A DNA stretch of 64,000 nucleotides from Aphelenchoides besseyi (Eukaryota > Nematoda > Chromadorea > Rhabditida > Aphelenchoididae). The translations under genes were made by a program, and so were the position numbers. Shown here one piece after another: positions 30,508-42,391 of this stretch. The DNA is taken from positions 8,866,001 through 8,930,000 of the forward strand of contig JAMPIQ010000003.1 in assembly GCA_024699855.1 (NCBI GenBank). Reading direction: 5' to 3'. Numbering within the stretch: the stretch's first letter is position 1; every line of letters begins with the position of its first letter. The notes beneath the pieces were generated by a model. It had not been told where the DNA came from, made no database searches, and worked only from the letters and a program-made list of their open reading frames with translations.

Positions 30508-33209
30508 TCAAATTTGTGTATTTCGTTCATCAGAACTCGAAACCGATCGCATACAATCCATGGCTTCGTTGAAGCGTCGATCACTCTCGTGTTGAAGCAG
30601 TGCCGGTGGAAAGGCGTTGGGCGACGTGATCACACCGCTTTTGTTCCTCAAAATCACTTGTTGATAGTAAGCGTAAGTGAGTTGTCTGAAATAAAAAGCA
30701 ATTGAGTTTACGTGGTGAGAAGTTCTCACCGATTTTCGTCTTTCAAATTTCGAATCAAATCGCTTAATTCCTCGACGGTCGTTTGTGGTTCGTTGTTTGA
30801 TGTCAAGTGGCCATTTGAAGTCGAGTTTGTTGGTGTCGACGGTAAACGACCATCGCGACGTGCCTGATCGATGAGTTCGTCAATGTCGATTTCGCCATTT
30901 CGTTGCAACATACGAGTTGCCAATCCATTTGAAGTCGGTGCTTTGATTGCAGCCGTCTCTCTGGATGTTTGTTGGTTCCCAATAGGTGGCAGTGTGCCGT
31001 TCAAATCGACCGGTGCATAGCCGACCTTATTCGACGATTTGGAGCGTCGCATTTTGTTGTGGATAATTTGAGTAAAGTCACGAACGTTATCCAACGTGTT
31101 GGTCTGCAATTTCGATGGTAAGCAAACAAAAGAAGAAGTGACCAAACAACGTAAAAACTAATCCAAATTGCATGTCGTTTGTCAACAAAAAGTTGTCACT
31201 CAAACACAAAAACAACCTACCGGAATATAGTATTCGTGGAATTCGTGAGTGATTTTGTGTCCTCGAACTTGTCGTTGAAGGAAGAAACATGTTTGACACA
31301 AATCGACGTTAAAACAATTCAAACAACGAAACCGGATTCCAACAATCGGATTTGCTTTACATGCAGCACAACTCGCATTGTGTTTCGCAAACTCGGAAGC
31401 CATCAACCGATTCATAACTCGAAGCCAAACCAAAGTCTGTGGGTCTTGTTTTATCCAGTCGATGAATTGAATTTCAGTTAAAGTGGACGGCGGATTAGTC
31501 GAAAGGAAGGCGGTTACTGAGGTGTAAGAGTTCCGGATCAATGCACGAACTGATGGTTCCACGGTGTGACCGCCAAATGCACGTTCCTCTTCAATCAGAA
31601 TCGGCAACTGAAACATGAACTTCACATTATCGATCATAATCGAACCGACTCACCTTTGCTAAATCAGTGAATAGCAACTGCAAATTTTCAGATGTTGCAC
31701 GTCCGTCGTCTGCAGGTGTGTAGATGCGATACAAATAACGATACTTGTCTTCAACTTGAGCCGAACACAAGACCACCAACGTGCATTGAACCAAACGAAT
31801 TTCTAATCCGGGACTAAGTTGTCGCAAGAAGTCCGTACATGACTGGATCGCCGTTTGAACGTCCGAAACAGAACGCGGAAACTTCAAATGAGCGTTTTCG
31901 AAGCAATGTCGAAGGATCGTGAACAAACTCTCCCTGAAACAATACAAATAGACGTCGATTTTACGGTCAAACTCACCATGGTAGTCGATGGATTCCGGGC
32001 GGTAGAAGTCTGAACTGACGATCCAAATCGGACAATTCGATCAGATCCAAACGAAGTTGTTTTTGGATCGCAAAACATTTCATTCCTGTTCTGTAGGCGG
32101 AATAGCGAATTTGATTGAATTTGCGCAACTTCGGAAGCAAATCATTGATGTTCATAAGTGGATCAGGTGGCGGGAGGAAACGAGAGCTCGGAACACTCCT
32201 AAAACAAGCAAAAGGTCAATAAACTTTGTTGAAATCGAGTTCTATTCCAATCGAATTCCTCGAACCTAATCGATTAATGACTGGGTTTCTCTTCTTCATC
32301 CTTTTTTCACTCACTTCTATTCGCTCGGACGCTGCGCAAAATGAGTTCGAAAATTTCACTTCAAACAAAAATGGGCGGATGTTTTGTTCTTGTCTTTTAA
32401 TGCGCATCGCCATTTGCATTGTGGTCGCGCACGTGTATTTTCGATCATCATCACTCTCAAGGAAATGACCACCCGCTGTTTGAATCTCGACCATTGACGC
32501 ACCCCTTTTCTCTCTACATAACCTGAAGGTTTTCTCATCGTTGCGTTTGTCTTTCTTCCAGACGACCGCAAACTTTACAGTCACTTCAAAAGGGCTATTG
32601 CCGCAAATTGATGACTGCGAACTTTTCGAGTAGTAAGAACAGAATGCAAAAGGTAAATCGGAGCGTTTGTATGATTTCGAACTACTCAACAAACATCTGT
32701 CGACTAATCCAGCTGCTTATTTAGAACAAAAAAACTTACGAAATGGGAGTGGAATGAGAGTCGGATGAGGATTCAAACGAATTCGTCGAAACACAATCGT
32801 AACGAACTTGTTGATTTGAATGTTCGGAACTAAATTTAGAACATATTCAGACTTTTAAAACAAAAAACCAACTGGTTAGTTTGCGGTCGAGCTTCTTGTT
32901 TCGTTGGAGACAAGTAGGTTGCTGGCTTGACTTGAAGGGATGCTAAACCGATTGTTGATTATCAGATTCGCTGCGTAGCTTACCATTCCAAAAACCATAA
33001 CGATCGAAATTTTTCGGTTGATTGGCGTTTTGATACAAGTTCGTTTGTTCTACAATGATATTGTCGAACTCGCGGACAATATCACAGACACGTTGAGTTT
33101 TGCTCGGACCATTCAATCGGCTCGTCTTGTTCTCTTTGTCAGAAGACGAGTTTGGAGAATCGGGAGTGTTAGGACGTGGCAATGGCGGCAGTTCCATAAA
33201 TGAATCCAT
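30508..33209 (-). CDS. dystrophin/dystrobrevin-family EF-hand plus ZZ protein
   Basis: Eight exons (33209-32984, 32942-32873, 32829-32740, 32198-31977, 31933-31654, 31607-31221, 31103-30730, 30685-30508) give 608 residues. The N-terminal 150 residues are Pro/Ser-rich, without spectrin or WW repeats. RYSAYRTGMKCFAIQKQL and VEDKYRYLYRIY correspond to the two dystrophin EF-hand-like regions, and the AFGGHTVEPSVRAL block is diagnostic. The ZZ finger follows (CAACKANPIVGIRFRCLNC..DLCQTCFF..RGHK), then VRDFTQIIHNKMR and a predicted helical tail. This layout is closer to dystrophin than dystrobrevin at VRDF, but short like dystrotelin. Intron 2 uses a GTTGGT donor. Confidence 0.85.
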
Positions 33210-35214
33210 ATAGTAAGCTTAACCTGAAATGCGACAATATTTAGATCTCGTATCGGAATGAAAAAGACATTTAGCTCAACAACTATCTTCTAAATTTAAC
33301 GCGCAAAAACTCAATGAGACGTAAAGGATTGGAGGTTGCACGCAAAAGAGAAAATGTGCTTTAAGGTTACAAAGATAAGTGAAGTTGTTCTTGTAGACGA
33401 TGATCTGAAAGGCAAATTGTCTTTGAATCGTGCAGTTGGACGTTAAAAAAGCGGACGAGATTAATCAGAGGGCAAATTTCAAACGCTCTTCATTAACCAA
33501 CAGTTTTGCTCGTGAGTGAAAATCATAAGTGCGAGGTAACGGGAAATGAAAACGATCCGTTTAATGCGGAAGTTTTTGACCTTTTCGTTTTGAAAACTTT
33601 GGGACGTTGAGTCAGCAGCCGTCTGCTTTGTTTATGAATTCGATCGAATGAAAACATCACGAGACGATTGAATCTACTGGAGAACCAAAACACGTGAACT
33701 ACAGTCGTCGTGATATGTCGATGACTTCGCGCGGTCTGTCGGCAACGACTCAATTCCAACAGATGTTCATCGTTCCCCGATGACATCTGGCACACGACAT
33801 CGGGGCTTACGCGACAGAACAAACATGATTAGCGTAAAAACACGTGGATTAAACGAATCAAACCGTTTGCCTCGAAAACAACCGAAAACCCTCAACTGAC
33901 TCAGAGATGGACTGTCGAGTCAAACGCAAATCCCTACGTTTGACCGTAGGTATTGATTGAGTGCAAACCCGAGGCTAACAAAGCGGCTGCTACGCGAAAG
34001 CGGCATAACTGCAACACAAAAACTGCTTTCAGATTGTCGGCTTTAGCGGTGAAATTCGATTACCAATCAAAACTCGGTTGTTGTTTCGTATGTGTTGCAA
34101 AAACATGCAAACAAACGAGATTGCTACACGACGCAAAGACCCGTTAAAATGATTTACTGCGTCGATTCTTGACATCTTGTGTTCATCTGCTGCTGTCGTC
34201 CAACACTCAAAACGCCTCTTCGCCAATTGAACAGATGTTACTCTCGTGGTCTGAAGTGGAGAGAACAAAAACTTTCAGTTCACACACACACACGATCGAC
34301 AATTATGATCCAACGATTCTCGTGGCTGATGATGTGTGGGAAAACGCGAAGATCATTGCGGATTAAACGAGCATTCAGATTTGGCTGTGAAGCGGAGATT
34401 TGCGAGATTAGTCAAATGCATTCGCTCGAATTCGTAAACTCGCAAAATTAAAGATGATTGACAGTAAACAAAAGAATTTTCCAGAGGTCCGAAGGGATCC
34501 ACGTCCAATCTGAACATCAAAAAGTCCATGGGATCGACATTTATGCGCTGGAAAAAATGCGTGCGCGACCAAAAAACCGTTGGGACTCAAGCGGTTTTGG
34601 ATCGACGCCAACAATCGCCCTCAACCTGCGCGGAGAGCCTCTTCGGTGTTCGTCTTACAACTCGAAATGTTTGCCGAAAACATGAGCGCCGCTCGGAAAT
34701 CACGTTTGCGCACCTCGAAATGACAAACAGCGCGATGTCCATTCGCAAGCAGATCGTAAACTGCAACAGCCTGCTCGGGCAGCTAACTCGGTACCTAACA
34801 GTCAGCCAAACATGTTCACCCAACAAATTCATTTTCTCTGCGTTCTCGGCCTCGGACATCGACGAATCAAATTCTTTCATCTCTGCCGCCCGAGCAACAA
34901 AGAAACAACCAAAAGCAGACTCATCTATCAAAACGCTTGAACAATCGGTTGCAGAAAACTGAAATCTGCGTGTTTTCTTTCGCTCTGCAAAGGCATCTAA
35001 TGGTCCATCCATTAGGCCGTTTTGGTTGAGTGGATACGATAATTAGCGAGAATGAAGGTCGAGAGTTTGCGGGAAAAGTGAACGTCTTTAGAACAACGAA
35101 GGTTACAAACATACGTTTTCAATTGTCTACGCTTTTAGATTGCAAGTATTTAAACCATTTATTTTGTTATGAACTTTCTTGGGTGGTTACACAGTTGGCG
35201 GCAGTGAGCCGAAC
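33210..35214. other. gene-poor region
   Basis: About 2 kb upstream of the dystrophin-family gene (minus) and of the small plus-strand gene. Two overlapping open frames of about 140 codons (34528-34962 plus, 35012-34587 minus) exist, but neither shows splice sites or domains, so neither is called. Confidence 0.4.
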
Positions 35215-35608
35215 ATGAAGACCGATTTGTTTCCATACACAACCGAGTGCGATCGTGTAGAAAGATGTGAACAGAACGATGGAGATTATGAATTGGATGC
35301 TCGAAATTCTCATCAAACACAAAACCCGTTCAATCGACCCGACGAAAAGAACACAAGTGTTAGTAGGATAACCGAAACATTTGTATGTACAAAAGATAAT
35401 GAATTTAGATAATTGGAATTTAATACAGAAATATAACAAACGTATTTTTGATGTTCAACTGGCGAACTTGGAAGAAAGAACCGATTTGAAAATGGACAGT
35501 CAAAAGCACCGAATCAGAATCGACGAAGTGAAAGTCAATAGCGCAAAGATGCTGTTCGTTTCAAACCCATTTGTGGAAGTTGAATCAGAAAGTCTAACGC
35601 TCGTGTGA
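35215..35608 (+). CDS. small charged protein overlapping KSR in antisense
   Basis: Two exons (35215-35382 and 35429-35608; 46-nt intron, donor GTATGT, acceptor ATACAG) encode 115 residues. A TTACACAG acceptor-like site lies just before the ATG. The product is hydrophilic: an Asn/Asp/Glu-rich first half, then an amphipathic helical half (KYNKRIFDVQLANLEERTD). No family is recognised. Its last 74 coding nt lie opposite the terminal coding exon of KSR, an unusual arrangement that lowers confidence slightly. Confidence 0.5.
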
Positions 35609-37437
35609 AAGCCCAACGATCAGCCGCTTGGAATTGCCAGCAAGTACTCAGAAAGACCTGAAGATTTGCCAATCAATGAGATCAATCGTTCGACAACTCA
35701 CCTTCCAACAGTCGCGAACATCCAACGAGTGAACTTGTCGTCGAATTTCTTCAGCAGATGTGGCATAACGACTGGACGGAAACTGAGAGGTTAGTAGCTC
35801 GTAGACGATTGTTCCAAAAGCGAACATGTCCGTTTCTTGTGTGAACTCAATGGTCGAAACGATTTCTTCCAAATCCAAAGACAAGTTCTTTGCGATCTCC
35901 GGCGCGAAGTAGACGATCCAACAGTCGTCCAATTGAGCCAATCGATTTCTGAATGTGACGGTATGAAAGAAATCAACTTTGTGGACTTACATTTTGCTTC
36001 GTTGCAGTTGATAGAAATCGAAGATTGCATAGTCACTAACAACCGCACGGCCGTCTTGAATGAAAACATTTTTGCTTCTCAGGTCACGATGAATAATATT
36101 TTTTGAGTGCAAAAAGGACATCGCCTAAACACACAAGTTTAAAGAAGTTAATCGAAAGACACCAACTTGACAAATATGCACGACATATTTGGATATTTCC
36201 GGTGCTTGAAGATTCGAGTTCTTTGTTTGATGTAACAAGTTGTAGAGAGAAGATCCGTGAAAGTATTCGGTAACAATTCCGTAGTGACAGTTGATCTCAT
36301 CGACCGTGTAGCCGCAAAAGAAAACCAAATTCTCGTGTCGAGCAACACGATAGGAATCGTACAGGCGTTTGAATGTCGATAGTCGCTCACCAACAGGAGT
36401 ATATTGCATTGGAGCAATACGAACTGCTACTTGCCCGAAATGATTTGCATAGTAAACCTAAAAAAGACAACAATATAAGCCAAAGATCATTCGCTTACAT
36501 TCCCAAAGTTTCCGGCACCAATTAATCGACCGAATTGCAAATGCTCCAACGGCAATAAGTGATCATCCCATGATGTAATGCTCGACTGTTTCTGCGGTTT
36601 CAAGCCTCCGTCCTGGTCGTTCGAAGCCGAACCGTCAGATGTTGTGGATTGTTGTGAGCAGAGAGCTACGTCCCGATGTTTCTGTGGTTTCTTTACTCGC
36701 TTCTTTTCTTTCTCGTCTTCTATCGAATCATCGGAGCCGAAGAACACGTTTCGCGGTGCCATCAAACGTTCAGCGTCCAAACTCGTCGTCGTTTTGTTTA
36801 TTCGTATGGAATGTTTTTCGATTGGAGTGTTGGCTAAACAACGAGATAAACACGAGTAAATAAACAGTTCCAACTCACTTGCTGAAGTTCCGTAGCCCGA
36901 CGTGGACAAGTTGATGCTGCTGTTGATTGGTGTGGTCGGAGGTTCGGATTGACATTTCTGCACCGGCGACGGTGACCATCGACTCTGAAACAAGAGAGAA
37001 GAACGTGAACAGAAATCGACAAGTTTACTTGATTCAATTCACAAATCTTCTGAGTGAAAAGATCCTCGACTTTACGGAAAGAATACAAACAGTTCTTCGG
37101 GGTCTCGGCCAAGCAGTTCGTGTGGACGATGCTTCTAAACTGCCATCAGTGAACACTGAAGAAATGAACTCACTTGCATTGCGTGCATTTTTCGAATCCC
37201 GTCCAAAACGAAATCGATTGCGCACAAACGGCGCAATCGAGACGACTTCCCGGACGCTTCTTCCAACGTTTCGGTCCCCACTTGTGTTCGACGCCGAAAT
37301 CGGTGGTCGTCGCTTGATTGCTGGCAGCCGAACGCGTCATTTCGGCATCCAGAATTTCGGAGTTGGTTGAACGCCGCAAATTGTAAAACGTACAATCGCG
37401 AGGAAGTGAAATCGTCGAAAATTTCGATGAGAGAAAT
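35535..37437 (-). CDS. ksr: kinase suppressor of Ras (KSR), 5' end unresolved
   Basis: Exons (minus): 37437-37174, 37134-37029, 36984-36879, 36833-36499, 36457-36167, 36124-35991, 35948-35702 and 35657-35535. A C1 zinc finger comes first (CAVC...CTQCKSIVHTNC...C), then a Ser/Thr/Pro-rich linker and a RAF-like kinase domain. The domain has IGAGNFGNV, VAVRIAP with Arg in place of the ATP-binding Lys (the KSR hallmark), HENLVFFCGY, IVTEYFHGSSLYNLLH, IIHRDLRSKNVF, VSDYAIF in place of DFG, FAPEIA and TCWQF. KSR scaffolds RAF, MEK and ERK. The exon at 37437 begins in phase 2, so at least one upstream exon is missing from my model. One intron has a GTTGGT donor. Confidence 0.88.
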
Positions 37438-39793
37438 CTGAAACGATCGGACCGCGTTTTTGCTTAACATTCCGACGGCGAAAGATAAGAAACAAGCACG
37501 CAGAGCGCTTCGAAAAAACGGCTATTCGCGAACGACGTCTTCGGGATCGTGCGCTTCACGGCGATCGAATTTGCGGCACGATCGAGCGTCGACGCCGATT
37601 CTTTTTTCTCATGCGCTAAAGGAAAAAAAGACGCACGAGAGACGACGTTTGCATTAAACCATCGGAGCGGGGAAAATCATCTTCTCGCCGCCTTCTGAAC
37701 ATAACGGAACATCAATCATAACACCCATCGGGCAGTGGGAATAAAAGAGAACGATGTCCATTAGCTCCGAATAAGTTTTGTGTCCAAAAAACTTCTCTTG
37801 CTAACTCACGAACCAAAGTCGATTGATGGCAACGAAAAAGATGGTTTGCGTCCGAGAGAATGAAGGCGAATTTTGTTTAGAATCCCCGAACTGTTTATTC
37901 AAAGGGCAAGAGACCAACGAACATCACTTTCCATCCCATTCGATCAAACGATCTGAACGCGAAAAAGCCGCGAAATAACCGAAAAACAAAGATCTTTGAT
38001 TTCGATAAGAAACAGCGGTTCTCAACATCGACCTTCTCTTTTGATGATCTCCATCAACTTCGAGCAGATTGGCTCTCGGAATGAAAGGGGCCCGAACGTC
38101 AATCCGAGTGCTGAAACCGATCCTATCGCAAACAAAAAGGGCCGAGATCGACACGAACAAAAGAAGAAGACAATTGAAAGAGATCGTTTACCGTAAACTG
38201 TAACACAAGTTGGTTTCTCTCTGAAAGAAAAACTACAATGCAAGAACATCGGAATTAAAATCTGTAGCCCGGTGACATAACCCACGAACTGAAATCATTT
38301 TCTGGCGCGAATGTAAACCTTTACATTCAACTTGCAATCCGCTTTTGGCCTTAAACCTCCAATCCGCTTCAACGCGCGTTCTCAAACGCAAAAAATTTGT
38401 GAGATGCATGCAAAAACGATTTGCGCGGATGAGCGTGTGGACACGACACGTGCACTCGGCAGAAATCCGAACGCACTTAAAGATCCCGACCACTTAACAG
38501 TCGCAAGAAGAAACAATTGGGGTGCAAGAATCGGACGATCTTCTGCGAAAGAATTCACGTGCAACGGCAACAAAAACGACCGGAAATCTTTGTGCCGGAA
38601 ACGATTTCAGGTCCTCGAGTTGTTCGATGTCCGTCGAAGAGCAGCGAAGTAATTTGGTTCGAAAGTCCAAAAGAACGAACGTGAATCAGCAGTCGATACG
38701 GGTAAACTGCACTGTAGCTCGCATCCTAGAAACCCGCCAAGACCCATATCAACGGGCTCCACTCGACGAGACAAGATAAGAAACAGTGTTTTTAATGCTT
38801 TTGAAATACTCTATGACAAGTTCAAATGTAAATGTTAGTAGTAAAAATAGGTGAATATCCAAGAATTAACAGAAAATTAGCGCCGCTTGCATTCGAGAAT
38901 GCGCTTCTTCTTGTTGCAGCATCTTCATTACATTCCTGTCGTCATGAGTTTTCTAGTGCGAGATATTGTAATGAGTGAAAGCCGAGATGACATGTAAATT
39001 ATTCGTATGGTCCAGAAGCGTGGTATTGCTTATACAATTGAACCGAACTGTCCAAAAAATGCCCTGTGTAAACTGCACGATAGCTGTCCTTTGCAACACC
39101 TGCCAAAAAACAAATTAATCGACGTCGCTCGTCAAGCTGAGTTCAACGGCACCAATTTTATCGTGCGGAAGTTCCTCAGTAAAAAGTTGCCATGGTAAGC
39201 TGAAATATAGAAAATCTGTACGATGGTATCAAACGATTCTTTTTGACGAGACAAATTGAACGGTAGTATTCTTAGCACGTTTAAAACGCACGATGGCAAG
39301 ATACGATTGCGCGTCACTTGCCGCGGTTGTTCGAAAATAACACCGCTGTGTTTACTTCATCAAAAGGTGCTATCTTATAGCCATATTGTAGGGGTTTTGT
39401 AATTTTGGTATTTACCGTAGTAACTTTTACTGAATGGTTTTTACACAATAAAATCGGTACCGTTGAACTCACCGCATAGCGTGAAGTAGATTGGCATCGG
39501 TGGCGATCGACTTTCAGTGGCGGAGCTAAAGTGCAGTTACTCTGTCGATACAACTGGAAATGGTTAGTGATTCGTGACTCATCACAAAATTCTGCTTCTC
39601 AGTTATACACAGTCAATCAGCTATTCAAGAGCACAATATTGGATATAAATGGCCATCTGATTCTCTCGGCTGGAAAACTCGTGGCGTTCGTTTTGCGCTT
39701 CGAATTCGCTGCCGTTTTGTTTGGCCGCAACTGCCGAGTTGGTTTGTTTTCGGTCTATTTTCTTATTCATGTCTCGAAGTTACTAATTTCTTA
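37438..39793. other. gene-poor region upstream of KSR and the RING gene
   Basis: It should contain the missing 5' exon(s) and promoter of KSR. A 63-codon ATG frame at 39007-39198 (Lys/Cys-rich, ending at a GTAAGC-like donor) might be an exon but has no partner that I can find. Nothing else is supported. Confidence 0.4.
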
Positions 39794-40864
39794 ATGGAGC
39801 CGTTTATTTTTCGTCAAACCGCAAGTCGTCTGCGTCGTGAAGTTCGAGCTGTTGATCGACATCAACGGTAAGTCTTCTTCAAGAGTTTCGGAACGCTTGG
39901 TTCTTTAGATTGAAGGAGCAAGAGGTGATCACTTTGGAGGAATCTGAGGATGACGAATCGCCGTCCGCTTGGAGATGTTCGATTTGTCCGGTGAATTTAG
40001 AGCTTCAAACGATTCGAATTCTGAGTCCATGTGGTCACGTGGTTTGCGAGGATTGTGCCGATTCGATGTCTTCGGGTTGTTCCAAATGTTTGCAGTCGTA
40101 TAACGAGAAGATTCAACCACAGGGTCTTGGAGAGTGCGAAGTGCCGGATGTCAAAATTGAGGTGATTTGCGTTGTTTTCGAGTTTTTATTTACGTTTTCA
40201 GGAGAAGAAAGTTCAAACCGAATTGACGAATTTGAACGAAGAGATCACACGACTTGAGAGAGAATACGAGAAGTCGCGGAGTAAATGGACCAAAGAGGAA
40301 GAAAACGTGAGACGTTGATTTGTTTTTGTTTGATTCTTCTTCAGTTCGATCGTTTGATTCCGTTTCTGAAAGGTGAGCTCGTGAGAATGGAGAAAGAGAA
40401 TATCGAGGCGCAGAAACAACACGAAAAAACAGCGATTGAAGAGAAGATTATAAGCTTGTAAGTTCAAATTGAATCGGAGATTATGTTTCGGGGATTTTAG
40501 TTTATCTCAAATCGAGAATCACAAGCCATACCCTTTTGAGAGCTGCCCCCGAGTCGACGGTGTGTACATGCAAATGGCCATAAAGTGAGTGTTCGACAGT
40601 GTTCGGTTGAGTCGTTTAATTTCTAGGGCTCGAAACAAGTTCAAAGAGTTGCGAACAAACAAGAAACGCGAACTCGAAACATTTAATCAGGAGCTCAAAA
40701 AGCTTACACAAGAGAATGAGGACTTCGACAAGTTCGATATGATTCCCTTTTCGAAGCAAAACGACACAACAATCACTGACGAAGACAGCGACTATCATTG
40801 CAGACCAAAACGGGCGTGTGTTCTCGACGACGAGGATTTCGAAAACTCTGACGATTTACTTTAG
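39794..40864 (+). CDS. RING-finger coiled-coil protein (putative E3 ubiquitin ligase)
   Basis: Exons 39794-39867, 39909-40161, 40202-40306, 40345-40457, 40501-40584 and 40627-40864 give 288 residues. After an acidic Ser/Glu stretch there is a C3HC4 RING: CSIC..., SPCGHVVCEDC..., CSKC. A long charged coiled coil follows (KKVQTELTNLNEEITRLERE and KELRTNKKRELETFNQELKK), then an acidic end with a basic nuclear-type patch (RPKRA). A ubiquitin ligase role is inferred from the RING; a specific orthologue is not clear. Confidence 0.8.
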
Positions 40865-40962
40865 TATCTTACAGTTTCCGTCCAGTAGTCATGAGATTAG
40901 AATTTTATGGGAACTGGTAAATTGTACAAAGTAAATTTTCAATGAAATTGAATCGCTGTGGT

Positions 40963-42226
40963 TTAAGCCTTTCGTTTACGTTTCACTTCCACAGTCTTGA
41001 TTGTTTTGTTCAAGTGACGAATTCGAGTCGTGAACAAAACCGAATGTGCCCAACCGGCGTGTGGACCGAAGCGTTCAGCGTAGAAGTTTCCTAAACAATC
41101 GGAAATACATGGAAAATCGAATTTGACTTACCAATATCAATCATATCCTGTTTATTCGGAGCTTTTCGTTTTCGAAGTTCGGGAATGTAATGAGCTGCCG
41201 TGATCGCAAACACATGAGTATCGACCGGCACAATCTCGTTTTTGCCCAAAGCCATTAAACAAATACAATCAGCGACCTAAAAATATTGAGCAATCAAAAC
41301 GATCAGCATAACTCGACTTACTTTTGGTCCGACTCCCGGAAGTTCATTCACAAGTGCGTTGTGTGCTTCGGCGTACGGCAATTTCTTCAAATCCTCTAAC
41401 CACTCAACACCACCCAGCTTGTCAAGTTTACGAACCGAATTGGCGATATAAGCAGCTCGATAGCCGAAGCCTTCAGTTCGTAGTGTTTGCTCCATATTCT
41501 CGACACGTTCGAGCATTTCCCCCAAAGTCGGAAATGTACGAAGATGATCGACATTCACATCGATAGTCGACTGATGTTTTCGACCGTAGAGTTCACACAA
41601 CTTTTCGACCATTTCTAGAACCAAATGTGATTAAAAGTTGATTGTTAACTCACTGGAAATTCGAAGAAAATTGTTGTTTGCACTGCAAATGAACGAAAAC
41701 ACGGTCTCAAGTGGCTCCTGCTGCAACATCCGAAGACCGCATAAATTTTGACGATCGGCTTCGATAACAGAACGAAAATGAGGATCAGCATTCGACCAAG
41801 TGGTGTAAAGTTTCTGGAGATTGACGTCCAACTACAAAACCACCGAGTGATCATCAATTCAAAGAACCTACTTGTAAATAGTGACGTAGAATTGATTTGT
41901 CATCTTCGGACTTGTGAATCGAACGGAGATCGCGAGCAACAACAACGAATCCCAATTTGGTTGGATCGACGCGCCAAATCCGCCAAACTCGACCATACGC
42001 TGTGCCTTGAAAGAACTCAGACGGCCATTCAATTGACGAATCGTTGGAAGTTGACGGTAAACTTTCTTTCTCAAAAGATTCATCTGATCGATCAGAGTCG
42101 CCATTCACTTTCTTCCAACTAAACCAAACAAATGAAAATGAAAAGTTTGACGTACCGAAAGCTCTGGCCGTTCATAAGCACGATGTCCAAATTAAGCTCC
42201 TCAAGAGCACAATCCAAAGTGTTCAT
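40963..42226 (-). CDS. OGG1: 8-oxoguanine DNA glycosylase
   Basis: Exons (minus): 42226-42156, 42118-41872, 41831-41654, 41614-41322, 41276-41132 and 41090-40963. The protein excises 8-oxoguanine and cuts the AP site. Visible hallmarks: NGQSFRW near the N-terminus; FSFICSANNNFLRI; the helix-hairpin-helix LPGVGPKVADC with the catalytic Lys; PVDTHVF with the catalytic Asp; and GPHAGWAHSVLF. A basic KRKRKA end could be a nuclear signal. The order and spacing follow human OGG1 throughout, although the N-terminal beta domain is slightly shorter. C. elegans has no clear OGG1, so retention here is informative about lineage. Confidence 0.94.
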
Positions 42227-42391
42227 AATGAAACGAAATGATCCGAGGAGTTTGCGTTGTAAAGACAAATTAAAAGATCTAAACAACATTAAGACACGAT
42301 TTAAAAGAAGCGAATTGAGGTTTCCAGTTGCTTGCAAGCTGCCGAAGTTCGCTCTTCTGGTTGTTTATTTTTTTTCTTGTGCTGTCAACTG

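Noticed and set aside
34528..35012. Two overlapping opposite-strand frames of about 140 codons
   Set aside because: They shadow each other, neither has splice sites or homology, and the region lies between clear genes.
38640..38680. GGTTCGAAAGTCC, resembling a tRNA B box
   Set aside because: No A box, acceptor stem or cloverleaf can be drawn upstream.
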